A DNA stretch of 58,895 nucleotides from Planococcus donghaensis MPA1U2 (GCF_000189395.1 NZ_AEPB01000010.1:1-58895), one strand, 5' to 3'. Shown: positions 42,646 to 52,621, counted from the stretch's first letter. Numbers and translations: made by a program. The notes: generated from the sequence alone by a model not told the origin.

Positions 42646-44278
42646 CATCCGACTTGATTTTTGGAATTTCGTCACCATTATGGCATTTATTTTAATCGGG
42701 TTTTTCCTGGTATATCCATTGTTCAATATTTTCATCAATAGTTTTTGGGTAGATGGCAGCTTGACCTTCGAAAACTATAAAGAATTCTTTTCATACAAAT
42801 ATTATTACTCGGCGTTGCTGAACAGTTTTATCGTTTCTACTGCTGCGACATTTTTTGCCTGCTGTATCGGAATTCCTATAGCTTATATCATGTCGCGCTT
42901 TAACATTCCCTTTAAAGGCATCTTTAATATGTTGATTATTCTCACGTTATTGTCTCCGCCGTTTATCGGCGCTTATTCATGGATCATCATGCTTGGAAAC
43001 AACGGATTTATCACCAATCTGTTTGCGAATATTGGAATTGATATTCCCTCCATCTATGGACTTCACGGAATGGTATGGGTGTTCAGCCTTCAATTTTATC
43101 CGCATATTTATTTGTATGTATCAGGTGCATTGAAGACTATTGACACTTCATTGGAAGAAGCATCCGAAAGTTTGGGCATATCCGGCTGGAGACGGATCCG
43201 TAAAGTTACTTTGCCATTAATTTTTCCGACAGTTTCCACTGGGGCACTGATGGTCTTCATGGCATCTTTTGCAGACTTTGGGACACCGTTGTTGATCGGT
43301 CAAGGAATCAACGTTCTGCCTGTTTTAGCATATGAGCAGTTCATCAGTGAATTGGGATCGAACCCAGCCATGGCCAGCACATTGAGTATGATTTTGCTCA
43401 CAGTGACAACGTTGGTGCTATTCTTTCAACGGCACATCGTCTCGAAAAAAACGTATACGATGAGCGCGTTGAGACCACCGACCGTGATCAAGTTAAGTCC
43501 GGTCAAGCGGCTGTTAGCTACATTGCTGGTGTTGGGTATTGTGACATTGTCAATCATTCCACAAGCGACCGTCATTGTGACGTCCTTCATTAAACGCAAC
43601 GGGCCGGTTTTTGTAGGTGAATTTAGTTTGGACAGTTATCGGGAAGTTCTTTACAAGGTGCCGGAAGCGATTACGAATACATTTTTATATGCCAGCATCG
43701 CTATTGTATTCATGGTAATTGCAGGTTTATTATTATCATATGTAGTCGTTCGCAGAAAATCCAAATTAACTTCGCTGCTCGATACCTTGATTATGATTCC
43801 GTATGTGGTGCCTGGAACCGTACTCGGCATTAGTCTGGTTATCGCCTTTAACGAACCGCCGATTGAGCTTACGGGAACATGGATCATTTTGGTCATTTCT
43901 TATATTATCAGGAAGTTACCTTATACGATGCGTTCCAGTACCGCAATCCTTTACCAAATTGACCGAAGTGTAGAAGAAGCTTCAATCAGTCTCGGAGTTC
44001 CACCAATGAAGACGTTCTTCAAAACGACAGCTATATTGATGATACCGGGTGTCATTTCGGGGGCAATCCTTAGCTGGGTGACGACAATCAATGAGCTTAG
44101 TTCCACCATTATTCTGTATTACGGAGCAACGGCGACAATTACCGTATCCATCTACAGTGAAGTATTCACTGCAAACTTTGGGACTGCAGCCGCACTGGCT
44201 TCGATTTTGTCTTTGGCTACCATCATTTCCTTGATAATCATCAAACTCCTGTCAGGAGGAAAAGAAATCAATATTTAA
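42602..44278 (+). CDS. Fused double-permease ABC transporter protein (FbpB/AfuB-like)
   Basis: A 558-residue membrane protein with about 12 helices made of two BPD_transp_1 halves. Each has an EAA loop: EEASESLGISGWRRIRKVTLPLI near residue 190 and EEASISLGVPPMKTFFKTTAILMIPG near residue 460. Fusion of both permeases in one chain is typical of FbpB/AfuB transporters. It forms the entire membrane channel for the ATPase encoded upstream, with which its gene overlaps by 44 bases. GAGG lies just before the ATG. Confidence 0.93.
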   Translation: MSVITEKKQKSSLFSIRLDFWNFVTIMAFILIGFFLVYPLFNIFINSFWVDGSLTFENYKEFFSYKYYYSALLNSFIVSTAATFFACCIGIPIAYIMSRFNIPFKGIFNMLIILTLLSPPFIGAYSWIIMLGNNGFITNLFANIGIDIPSIYGLHGMVWVFSLQFYPHIYLYVSGALKTIDTSLEEASESLGISGWRRIRKVTLPLIFPTVSTGALMVFMASFADFGTPLLIGQGINVLPVLAYEQFISELGSNPAMASTLSMILLTVTTLVLFFQRHIVSKKTYTMSALRPPTVIKLSPVKRLLATLLVLGIVTLSIIPQATVIVTSFIKRNGPVFVGEFSLDSYREVLYKVPEAITNTFLYASIAIVFMVIAGLLLSYVVVRRKSKLTSLLDTLIMIPYVVPGTVLGISLVIAFNEPPIELTGTWIILVISYIIRKLPYTMRSSTAILYQIDRSVEEASISLGVPPMKTFFKTTAILMIPGVISGAILSWVTTINELSSTIILYYGATATITVSIYSEVFTANFGTAAALASILSLATIISLIIIKLLSGGKEINI

Positions 44279-44305
44279 AAAACCGATGAAATAGGAGCGG
44301 TTGTC

Positions 44306-45430
44306 ATGAAGTTAAAGGTATTCTTAATTGTTTCGATCCTCATTATGGTCCTTAGTGTCTCGTATATTATCAGCATGCTGAACCAGGATTTTGTATTGAG
44401 TCAAGAAACAAAATACGAAGCAACACTCAATGTCTGGACAACCACTCCTGAATTATCGGTGATTCTTAAACAATTCCAAGGAGAAACGAATATACAAATG
44501 AACATCAAGCAGTTTCAGAATTCAGAATTACTTATGGAAGAATTGGAATTAACGAAATTGAACAATAAATTTCCTGAATTGGTGGAAATTCCAGCAAATT
44601 ATGGCATTGCCAACATGAAGAGTGATTACAACATTCAACCAATTGATGGATTTATGGAAAAAGATCTATTCCACACTGCTGCCCGTGAACTCTTCAGTGA
44701 AAAAGCTGAATTGTATGCATTTCCATTGGGTATTGAAATTCCAGTTTTGTATTACAACAAAACCCTGTTGACGGACGAGATCAAAAAAGAAGCATTTCCC
44801 TTTCAAGAAAAACAAACAGTAGAACAGTTCAAAGCCTTCCAAGACAAGAAAAATAAGGGGAATTCAAACAAGCAGTTTTGGATGTTCCATTTTGATGAAC
44901 AGGTTTCTTGGTACTGGGATTCTTATAGCCTTTCGCGCGGAGCAAGTAATACGCTGCAATTAGAAGATTCGTGGAGCATGCTGTATGATCAATACGAACT
45001 GGTGCCACCGTTTGACAGTCCAATGGCAATCACTCGATTTGTCAATTCGCAAGTTGGCGCACTGATTAGTAATTCCAAACACATCTACACTATCCAGCAA
45101 TTGATCGGTAACCGTTTTGAATTTGAAGCACAACCTTTTCGTAAAGAGTCCAACGATCGAATTTTGATATCTGGAAAAGGGCTTGCGGTTACAGGTAACC
45201 CCGAAACGGATCCTGCTGACCTCGAACAATTATTCCGATTTCTGGATTCGCAGGAAATTCAGCTGCAGTTGTTAAGTGCCACGGGAATATTACCAGCCCA
45301 AAAAGAGTTATTAGAGAACGCGGCTTTTATTCGGAAGTTGCCTATGGCGAAGTATTTATTGCCTTTAGCTAAAGAAAATCCATATTTTACCGGCACTACA
45401 GATGAAAGAAAGCTGCAGCGTGAGAGTTGA
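44306..45430 (+). CDS. Membrane-anchored solute-binding-protein-like protein
   Basis: A 374-residue protein with an N-terminal uncleaved-looking membrane segment (FLIVSILIMVLSVSYIISML) and no lipobox cysteine, followed by a family-1 solute-binding-like domain: LNVWTTTPELSVILKQFQGET, FPLGIEIPVLYYNKTLL, GALISNSKHIYTIQQL, ISGKGLAVTGNPETD. It is the second binding-like protein of the unit. The anchor and the nearby YesM-type kinase make a co-sensor role plausible, as with staphylococcal HptA, although it could also be a transporter component. GGAGCGG lies upstream. Confidence 0.75.
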   Translation: MKLKVFLIVSILIMVLSVSYIISMLNQDFVLSQETKYEATLNVWTTTPELSVILKQFQGETNIQMNIKQFQNSELLMEELELTKLNNKFPELVEIPANYGIANMKSDYNIQPIDGFMEKDLFHTAARELFSEKAELYAFPLGIEIPVLYYNKTLLTDEIKKEAFPFQEKQTVEQFKAFQDKKNKGNSNKQFWMFHFDEQVSWYWDSYSLSRGASNTLQLEDSWSMLYDQYELVPPFDSPMAITRFVNSQVGALISNSKHIYTIQQLIGNRFEFEAQPFRKESNDRILISGKGLAVTGNPETDPADLEQLFRFLDSQEIQLQLLSATGILPAQKELLENAAFIRKLPMAKYLLPLAKENPYFTGTTDERKLQRES

Positions 45431-45439
45431 GGAGGCGGA

Positions 45440-46270
45440 ATGATGAAGATTATTGAACAGCATCTCCAATCCAAGACAGGAAACAACGAATTATGTGAAG
45501 ATATCTATATTTGCAATGACAAGTTTGCGGCCGTCATCGATGGAGCAAGCAACGTCTCTGGTGAATTGTTCGCTGGCAAAACGCCAGGACAGTGGGCGGC
45601 GATCACTATAAAAGAGGCAATTTCGAAACTGTCAGGTGAAGAACAGATTGATGACATCGTTCTTGCAATCAATCAAAAATACGAAACCTTGTATAAAAAT
45701 TTGGAGATTGAAGAAAGAATTTTAATCGAACCTTATATCCGGCCGAGCGCATCGATGATTGTATTCAGCAAGCACCACCGGAAAGTTTGGATAATTGGAG
45801 ATTGCCAATGTTATTTCAATGGGGTCTTGCACCAAAATTTGAAACACGTCGATAAAGTATTTGAAGAAGTCCGAAGCATCGTTCTCCAAGCAGAATTGGT
45901 AAATGGAGGCATAGTTGAGGATTTTCTCGACAAAGATGTGGGCTTCGAATTGATTAAACCTTTAATCCAAAAACAATACAATTTCCAGAATGGAAATCCA
46001 GAGAGCCACCTTAGTTACGCTGTAGTAAACGGATTTCCGATTCCAAATGCTTTGATTAAAATTATAGATGTTCCTGAAGATGTAGAATATATTTCTTTAG
46101 CTACAGACGGCTACCCCAAGATCTTTTCCACCCTGGCAGAAACGGAAGCAGAGCTACAGCGACTACTTGAAATTGATCCCTTGTGCATTAAAGAGAATAT
46201 TGGGACCAAAGCGAAGTTGAAGGGAAATTGTTCTTATGATGACCGGACTTATATTAAAGTGGAGATATGA
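45440..46270 (+). CDS. PP2C-like phosphatase domain protein
   Basis: A 276-residue protein with motifs in PP2C order: GNNELCEDIYICNDKFAAVIDGAS (metal Asp-Gly), a degenerate central IGDCQCYFNG, SLATDGYPK and the final SYDDRTYIKV. All are spaced as in a PP2C core, although the family is divergent. It has no membrane segment and should be cytoplasmic. GAGGAGG lies ahead of the two adjacent ATGs. It begins nine bases after the binding-like gene, so it is in the transporter operon. A Ser/Thr phosphatase at the end of an ABC operon is unusual, and its target is unknown. Confidence 0.72.
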   Translation: MMKIIEQHLQSKTGNNELCEDIYICNDKFAAVIDGASNVSGELFAGKTPGQWAAITIKEAISKLSGEEQIDDIVLAINQKYETLYKNLEIEERILIEPYIRPSASMIVFSKHHRKVWIIGDCQCYFNGVLHQNLKHVDKVFEEVRSIVLQAELVNGGIVEDFLDKDVGFELIKPLIQKQYNFQNGNPESHLSYAVVNGFPIPNALIKIIDVPEDVEYISLATDGYPKIFSTLAETEAELQRLLEIDPLCIKENIGTKAKLKGNCSYDDRTYIKVEI

Positions 46271-46326
46271 GGAGTTCTGATTGCATAGTAGAGTAACTGC
46301 CATTTAAACGAAGAAAATAATTGGAT

Positions 46327-46366
46327 AAAAGCATTAAACTCCAATGATAGTGAGTTTGATGCTTTT
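46327..46366 (+). terminator. Terminator of the ABC transporter operon
   Basis: AAAAGCATTAAACTC pairs with GAGTTTGATGCTTTT around a ten-base loop, followed by T-rich sequence. It lies about 55 bases past the phosphatase stop. Confidence 0.85.
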
Positions 46367-46422
46367 TGCTGTTATTCTATGTATCTTCTATTCGTCAGAC
46401 GTAAGTCTATATTTTTTTTATT

Positions 46423-46548
46423 ATTGCTTTATTTGAAGAATGTTTAGAAGTGGCAGCTAAGAGATATTTTGAGCTAATGTCTTTAAATGATCTATACAGG
46501 ATGAATAGAGAATATCCTGATAGATTGACTCAATTGTTAAATGATTAA
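46423..46548 (+). pseudogene. Possible C-terminal gene remnant
   Basis: An open frame of 41 codons reads LFEECLEVAAKRYFELM and then SLNDLYRMNREYPDRL before a stop. The residue pattern looks like real helical protein, but no start codon or ribosome site precedes it and an in-frame stop lies just upstream. It may be the tail of a deleted gene. I cannot name the family. Confidence 0.25.
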
Positions 46549-46556
46549 AATAAGCA

Positions 46557-46680
46557 AAAAAGCGTTCCGTGGAAAAATACTACACAATTTCGACAATTGC
46601 ATGACAAAGAAACTCCATTCCTGTGAACACAAGGTTCCAGAGGATGGGGTTTTATTATTTATGCAGGAAGTGGAATTGTG
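46557..46680. repeat. Hairpin repeat family, diverged copy H
   Basis: Shares most bases with copy G from CATGACAAAGAAACTCCATTC to TTTATGCAGGAAGTGGA, and keeps the AAGCGTTCCGTGG and ACACAATTT landmarks of copies A-E. The central stem (AACTCCATTCC / GGATGGGGTT) is imperfect. It lies in the 630-base gene-free gap before the subtilase gene. Confidence 0.55.
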
Positions 46681-46835
46681 AAGTCCTATGGGAGTAAGAA
46701 TAAACTGTGGTTTACTAAGAAAAAGATATTCAAGTAGGGGGGAAATGCTTCTATACGGGATGTTGCAATTTTTTACTGAATAGAAAAATATGTTAATTAG
46801 GTTCTATTACCTATTCTTATTAATTAGGCATAAAG

Positions 46836-46841
46836 TATAAT
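46836..46841 (+). promoter_or_regulatory. Candidate -10 element of the subtilase gene
   Basis: A perfect TATAAT lies about 58 bases before the subtilase ATG. The matching -35 region (TTCTTA at 46814-46819, 16-base spacing) is weak. Given as the likely promoter because the upstream operon ends in a terminator. Confidence 0.35.
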
Positions 46842-46898
46842 ATAAAAGGAAATATAGAACATTTCGATAAGGTCCATTAATCCGAGGGAGATAAACCA

Positions 46899-49800
46899 AT
46901 GAAAAAGACAATGAAGGCTGTATCTGCATTAACAATTGCTGCATTACTATCCAGTACGATAGGACAGAATGTATATGCAGAAAAGGGATCGGAGCCACCT
47001 GCTACACAAGAGGTAGAGACAGACCAAGTGATTGTTACATTTAAAGAAGACGTAACTGTTGAAGAGACTGGATTAGACATAGTCGGCGTAGATACAGTTG
47101 AAACTGAAGAAATTGCGACGTTAAAAGTTCCAGAAGGAGAAACTTTAGATACATATATAGAAGAGTTAGAAGCACGACCGGATATTGAACGTGTAGAGCC
47201 GGATCACCTAGTACAACTCACCTACACGCCAAATGATCCTTATTTTCATTACTATCAATACCATCACAAAAATATAGAGGTTGAAAGAGCTTGGGACAAA
47301 ACGAAGGGGTCTTCCGATGTTGTGGTAGCAGTATTGGATCAAGGTTTTGATGTTAACCATTCAGATTTGGTAAATCAAATTGTTTCGCCTTCATTTACTT
47401 CAAATACAGGACTTAGTATCGATAATCACGGAACACACGTTGCGGGTATTATTGGAAGTTCAATGGATAATGGAGTGTTTGGTACCGGAGTTGCACCTCG
47501 TACGAGCATTATGCCAATTGATGTTTTTGAAGGAGAATTTGCCTATACATCTGACATAGTAGAAGGTATCTACCAAGCGGTATCAGCAGGGGCTGACATT
47601 ATCAATATGAGCATTGGAAGTTATTATTACGATTATTATTTCAACAATGCAGTTCAATACGCTTATCAAAGCGGGGTTGTAATTATTGCCGCTGCTGGAA
47701 ATGGTTCAACGACTAGTAGTCATTATCCATCTTCTTACGAAAATGTAATTTCTGTTGGATCTACAGATTCTTATGATCAGCTATCCTATTTCTCTAATTA
47801 CGGAAATGATATTGATATCGTAGCACCTGGCAGTTCCATCTATTCAACTATGCCATATAACAATATTGGTATTATGAGTGGGACTTCGATGGCATCACCA
47901 GTCGTGGCAGGGGTAGCAGCATTAATCTTAGCAAATGAGCCAAACTTAACAAATGAAGAAGTAGCTAATCGCCTATTTAGTACAGCAAAAGATATCGGCT
48001 CGTATGGAAAAGATTACTATTTTGGTAATGGATTAGTAAATGCTAAACAGGCATTAGAGATTATAGATTACGCTGCGCCGGTAGTTAATCCTATTCAAGA
48101 TTATTCAACTAGTGTTCGAGGTTATTTACCTTACAGAATCGACTACGCTACAATTCTAGTGCGCAATCAATCGGGAACTGTTATTGGTTCATCAGGCTAT
48201 TATCATAGTTACGATTGGAGCTATACTAATTTTGATGTGGACATTCCCAAACAAGCCGCTGGAACTGTATTATATGTTTCTGTAATCGATCACCTTAATA
48301 ATGAAAGTCAAGCAGTAGAAATGGTCGTTACAGATAATACAGCTCCAGAAAAGCCAATAGTTTACGAAGTTACCGATCAATCTACGTCGATTTCAGGAAC
48401 TGGAGAGCCAGGAGCATTAGTTTCGGTTTATGTGAACGACACAATCTATTACACATACTGGATCGACAAAAATGGGGATTTCACCATTCCAATTAATCTT
48501 TTAACAGCAGGAGTAAAGTTAAAGCTCAATGTTACGGATCATGCAGGAAATGTAGGCAAGTTTACAGACATCACTGTAAAAGATGCGACTGCTCCTGCAA
48601 AACCTTTAGTAAATGAAGTAAATGAAAACACCATAAAAGTTACGGGTAATGCAGAAGCGGGTTCGCTTGTAACAGTAAAAGCAAAGGATGTTGTATTAGG
48701 TGAAGCTATTGCAGATGGCAATAGACAGTATTCAATTAGCATGGCGAAACAAAAAGCAGGGACAATCCTATTTGTATATTCTACTGACGAGGCAGGAAAT
48801 GTTAGTGAATATACAGAGCTAAAAGTGAAAGATACAGAAGCTCCAGCGATGCCAACTGTAGAGAAAGTAACAGACAAGTCGACAAGTGTTAAAGGAACTG
48901 CAGAAGCCAAGTCATTTGTTTCAGTAAAAGTTGGGGGGACCGAGGTTGGGAAATCAACTGCTAGCACTACTGGTAGTTTTGATGTCGCGATTACTAAACA
49001 AAAAGCGGGAACAAAATTGAGTGTGACTGCAACTGATAACGATGGGAACGTTAGTGCAGCAAAAGATATAACAGTTTTGGATGTAACACCGCCTGCTACA
49101 CCAACTGTGAATAAAGTAACCGACAAATCAACAGAAGTTGCGGGTACCAGTGAAATAAATGCAACCATTGTCGTTAAATCCAATGCGGAAGAATTAGGAA
49201 CTGCGAAAGTTTCTGCGGATGGCAAATATAAAGTAATGATTGATACGCAAAAAGCTGGAGCGAAAATTCAAGTGACAGCAACAGACACAGCTGGAAATTC
49301 AAGCATTACAAAAGAAGTAATCGTTATAGATGCGACAGCTCCAATGGCACCATCTGTCAATGATGTAACAGACAAATCAACAGCCATTACAGGGACAGCA
49401 GAAATAGCATCACTCGTTTCTGTAAAAGCAGGAGAAAGTGAATTAGGCATAGCAACAGCTGATGCTGATGGCAAATTTTCAATTGCTATTGCGAAACAAA
49501 AAGCTGATACGAAACTTGAAATAACTGCTACGGATGCTGCAGGTAACAGTAGTGTAGTGAAGGAAATCATAGTATTAGATGCAACGGCACCAAACGCGCC
49601 AACAGTTAACAAAATAACAGACAAGACGACAATTGTAACTGGAACTGGAGAAGTAAATTCAGTAATTACTATTAAGTCTGGTAGTACGAAATTAAGATCA
49701 GCAATTGTGTCTGCCAGTGGTGAATATCAGGCAACTATTGCTACACAAAAAGCAGGAACAAAAATTCAAGTGACCGCGACAGACGATGCTGGAAATACAA

Positions 49801-51320
49801 GTGCAATAAAAGAAGTAACGGTATTAGATGCAACAGCGCCACTAGTGCCAATGGTAGACAAAGTTACAGATGTATCGACAGCAATTACAGGAACTGCTGA
49901 GGCGGAATCCTTAGTTACAGTCAAAGTAGGAGAAGCTGAATTAGGAAAAACCACAGCGGATCCTAATGGCAAATTTTCAATTGCTATTGCGAAGCAAAAA
50001 GCTGATACAAAACTCACAATAACGGCAAAAGATGCGACAGGGAATAGTAGTGAAGTGAAAGAGATAATCGTTTTAGATGTAACGCCACCAGCTACGCCGA
50101 CAACCGATAAAGTATCAGACAGAGACACTAGTGTACATGGAATCGGAGAAGTTGGCTCTAGAATCTCAATCATAGTAGGAACGAATGAAATAGGGACAGC
50201 GATAGTAGATAAAGCAGGAAACTACGAAGTTAGCATTCCGAAACAAAAAGCGAATACAAAGCTTAAAGTAATGGCTACGGATAAAGCAGGAAATATCAGT
50301 GGTATAGAAGAAATAATCGTAATTGATGAAACTGCACCATTATTGCTGAATGTACGAGAAGTAACCGATCAATCAATAACAGTAAGTGGAGTTACCGAAG
50401 CAGGTTCATTAATTAGCGTGAAAGTTTCGGACAAAGAAATCGGGAAAATCATTGCGAACAGCAACGGTGAGTTTTCAGTAACGATTCCGAAACAAAAAGT
50501 TGGAACAAAGCTAAGTTTGACTGCAACCGATGAAGTCGGGAATGTCAGTGAAGTGAAAGTTCTAACAGTTCTAGATGGAACAGCTCCATCATCTCCAGTC
50601 GTTAACGAAGTAACCGATAAAACGGCAGTGATTACGGGAACTGCAGAAGCAGAATCAACTGTAACGGTAACAGCGAACAAAGTGTTATTAGGTAAAGCAA
50701 CAGCTGCCTTAAATGGCAGTTACTCGGTCAAAATTGTGATGCAAAAAGCAGGGACTAGCCTCTCTGTAATTGCTACAGATACAGCTGGAAACAAGAGCGG
50801 GATTAAGACTGTGAAAGTAATAGATAAAACGCCACCTGCCACTCCAAGCGTCAATGCTGTTGGAGACAACGCGACTATTGTAAGTGGGAAAGTGGAAACA
50901 GGTGCAAAAGTCTATGCGTACGTCGGAAGTAAGAAACTGGGAGAAGCAACATCGAAAAATGGCGCGTATTCGATCAAAATAGCTAAGCAAAAGGCTGGAA
51001 CTGTGATTACTGTCTACGCAATTGATCTCGCTAAAAACAAAAGTGCTATCAGAACGACAAAAGTGGTTGATAAAACAGCACCGAGTGTTCCGACAGTCAA
51101 CAATGTAACTAGCAAATCGACTACTGTTTCCGGAAAAGGCGAGAAAGCGGCGACCGTCTTAATCTATAATGGGAAAAAGAAAGTCGGTCAAGGAACTGTT
51201 GACAGTAAAGGAAACTTTAAAGTTAAAATTAGTGCACAGAAAAAAGGTTCTTCTTTAAACATACAGCTTCAAGATAAGGCTGGTAATAAGAGTGGGAGTA
51301 AGATTGTGAAAGTGGGGTAA
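46899..51320 (+). CDS. Secreted subtilisin-like (S8) protease with about 12 Ig-like repeats
   Basis: A 1473-residue secreted protein. It has a signal peptide (about residues 1-27), an I9-type propeptide (about 40-108) and an S8 catalytic domain: Asp147 (AVLDQGFD), His177 (NHGTHVAG), Asn268 (AAAGNG) and Ser330 (SGTSMASP). After about residue 385 comes one divergent module, then twelve tandem modules of about 83 residues, each starting near D-x-TAP and containing AGTKL..TATDxAGN, like bacterial Ig (Big_6) domains. No LPXTG or other anchor is visible, so release or non-covalent wall binding is likely. GAGGGAG precedes the ATG. Confidence 0.93.
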   Translation: MKKTMKAVSALTIAALLSSTIGQNVYAEKGSEPPATQEVETDQVIVTFKEDVTVEETGLDIVGVDTVETEEIATLKVPEGETLDTYIEELEARPDIERVEPDHLVQLTYTPNDPYFHYYQYHHKNIEVERAWDKTKGSSDVVVAVLDQGFDVNHSDLVNQIVSPSFTSNTGLSIDNHGTHVAGIIGSSMDNGVFGTGVAPRTSIMPIDVFEGEFAYTSDIVEGIYQAVSAGADIINMSIGSYYYDYYFNNAVQYAYQSGVVIIAAAGNGSTTSSHYPSSYENVISVGSTDSYDQLSYFSNYGNDIDIVAPGSSIYSTMPYNNIGIMSGTSMASPVVAGVAALILANEPNLTNEEVANRLFSTAKDIGSYGKDYYFGNGLVNAKQALEIIDYAAPVVNPIQDYSTSVRGYLPYRIDYATILVRNQSGTVIGSSGYYHSYDWSYTNFDVDIPKQAAGTVLYVSVIDHLNNESQAVEMVVTDNTAPEKPIVYEVTDQSTSISGTGEPGALVSVYVNDTIYYTYWIDKNGDFTIPINLLTAGVKLKLNVTDHAGNVGKFTDITVKDATAPAKPLVNEVNENTIKVTGNAEAGSLVTVKAKDVVLGEAIADGNRQYSISMAKQKAGTILFVYSTDEAGNVSEYTELKVKDTEAPAMPTVEKVTDKSTSVKGTAEAKSFVSVKVGGTEVGKSTASTTGSFDVAITKQKAGTKLSVTATDNDGNVSAAKDITVLDVTPPATPTVNKVTDKSTEVAGTSEINATIVVKSNAEELGTAKVSADGKYKVMIDTQKAGAKIQVTATDTAGNSSITKEVIVIDATAPMAPSVNDVTDKSTAITGTAEIASLVSVKAGESELGIATADADGKFSIAIAKQKADTKLEITATDAAGNSSVVKEIIVLDATAPNAPTVNKITDKTTIVTGTGEVNSVITIKSGSTKLRSAIVSASGEYQATIATQKAGTKIQVTATDDAGNTSAIKEVTVLDATAPLVPMVDKVTDVSTAITGTAEAESLVTVKVGEAELGKTTADPNGKFSIAIAKQKADTKLTITAKDATGNSSEVKEIIVLDVTPPATPTTDKVSDRDTSVHGIGEVGSRISIIVGTNEIGTAIVDKAGNYEVSIPKQKANTKLKVMATDKAGNISGIEEIIVIDETAPLLLNVREVTDQSITVSGVTEAGSLISVKVSDKEIGKIIANSNGEFSVTIPKQKVGTKLSLTATDEVGNVSEVKVLTVLDGTAPSSPVVNEVTDKTAVITGTAEAESTVTVTANKVLLGKATAALNGSYSVKIVMQKAGTSLSVIATDTAGNKSGIKTVKVIDKTPPATPSVNAVGDNATIVSGKVETGAKVYAYVGSKKLGEATSKNGAYSIKIAKQKAGTVITVYAIDLAKNKSAIRTTKVVDKTAPSVPTVNNVTSKSTTVSGKGEKAATVLIYNGKKKVGQGTVDSKGNFKVKISAQKKGSSLNIQLQDKAGNKSGSKIVKVG
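48340..51315 (+). repeat. Tandem ~249-bp repeats encoding Ig-like modules
   Basis: Twelve in-frame units. For example, units start at about 49079, 49329, 49578, 49827 and 50076, giving a period of 249 bases (83 codons). Modules 4 and 6 resemble each other, as do 5 and 7, so a two-module (~498-base) duplication occurred. The regular composition also leaves long antisense open frames, which are not genes. Confidence 0.8.
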
Positions 51321-51478
51321 AGGGTAGTTTGTTTTCAAGATTACAGTGGTGGCTATAAAACTGCTGCATTGCTTGCTGATTTAAATTACAATAATAAAAA
51401 TTATGAATTTAAGGATTACTGATGCTATAAATTCAGTAATAGGTTTAAATACTTAATTAGAATCGAGGAATAATCAAA

Positions 51479-52621
51479 TTGAAAAAAACATTAAGTTTTA
51501 TCGTCATATTATTTATGTTACTCCCTTTATTTTCAACCATCACAGAAGCCGCAACTGTTCGTGAAGTAAAGAAAACACAGGTTACGGCACAACTTCGAGT
51601 CTCGGCAAGTCCGAAGGCGAGTGTTACAAGTACTTTGCCAAAAGGAACTTTAGTAACTCAGCTTCATACGGTTAAAGGCGGATGGTCTTACGTTCAAACA
51701 AGCAATAAAAAAGGATATGTAGCGACAAGTTCCCTTATTGTTCCGAGTAGCAAAACTAAAGTTGTGAGTTCGAAAAATGGGGTAGCCATAAAAGAAATCA
51801 AGTCAGCAACTTCTAAAACCATATCTACTCTTAAACAAAATGTAATTATAGAAGATTTTGGGTCAGTTGGCGGTGGCTGGTCGCTTGTAAAGTCTGGCAA
51901 TGTGACAGGTTATGCTAACTCCAAATCATTTACCGTCACAAAGCCGGTTAAAAAGTATACGAATACTAACGTGACACTCCGAGACGCTGCGACTACAAAT
52001 GGAAAGAAAATAGGTTCTCTAAGCAAGAACAAAGAAGTCTATGTTCATTCACAAAAATCGAACTGGTCTTATGTAACAAGTGGTTCGATGAAAGGCTATG
52101 CACCTTCTAGTCAATTTTCAGCAAAAAAACAAGAAACAACAGCACAAACAGTAAACTCGTTTACTGACTTACGACCGTCAAAAATCAAATGGATGAAATA
52201 CTATTTTGATGGAGATGTTTTACAAGGTAATGTTCAGGCTTACGTTGAAAATAAAGAGTATAGCTATATAGTACCTTCTATTTACATGTCATTTTCACCA
52301 AAAAGTTTTCAGATGGGAGCTCCAGAAACTGATTTTATATGGACAAATATTCCTGCACCATTAACTCAAAATAAAGCTGTTGCACTCTATGATTTTGACT
52401 GGAATACGTATAAAGATGTTCGAATTGGAAATGCCTACTTACGCAGTACTAAGGAAACAGTTACGACGCCTGCAGGAACATTTAAAAATGTTGTGCATAT
52501 TGAAGAAAAAATTAATGATATATCTTTTACGATTCACTCTTATTTTGCACCAGGTTATGGATTGATTAAAGTAAAAGATTCTAAAAACCGACTCTTCTAT
52601 GAATTACGTAGTTATAAATAG
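51479..52621 (+). CDS. Secreted protein with three bacterial SH3 domains
   Basis: A 380-residue protein starting at TTG, with a signal peptide (MKKTLSFIVILFMLLPLFSTITEA). Three SH3b domains follow, at about residues 30-82, 90-150 and 158-215, each ending near GGWSYV..KGYVA or a variant of it. A C-terminal domain of about 150 residues (KIKWMKYYFDGD, TPAGTFKNVVHIEEKI, YFAPGYGLIKVKD) has no named family I can give. SH3b domains usually bind peptidoglycan, so it is probably retained at the wall. It lies 158 bases after the subtilase gene and may cooperate with it. Confidence 0.85.
   Translation: MKKTLSFIVILFMLLPLFSTITEAATVREVKKTQVTAQLRVSASPKASVTSTLPKGTLVTQLHTVKGGWSYVQTSNKKGYVATSSLIVPSSKTKVVSSKNGVAIKEIKSATSKTISTLKQNVIIEDFGSVGGGWSLVKSGNVTGYANSKSFTVTKPVKKYTNTNVTLRDAATTNGKKIGSLSKNKEVYVHSQKSNWSYVTSGSMKGYAPSSQFSAKKQETTAQTVNSFTDLRPSKIKWMKYYFDGDVLQGNVQAYVENKEYSYIVPSIYMSFSPKSFQMGAPETDFIWTNIPAPLTQNKAVALYDFDWNTYKDVRIGNAYLRSTKETVTTPAGTFKNVVHIEEKINDISFTIHSYFAPGYGLIKVKDSKNRLFYELRSYK

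Noticed and set aside
40430-44278. Naming the transporter as ferric iron FbpABC
   Set aside because: The permease and ATPase are of that broad class, but the binding protein lacks an evident iron-type tyrosine pair and its relatives bind organophosphates, so the substrate is left open.
48539-49225. Long antisense frames across the subtilase repeats
   Set aside because: They come from the regular codon composition of the repeats on the other strand and have no start signals or family likeness.
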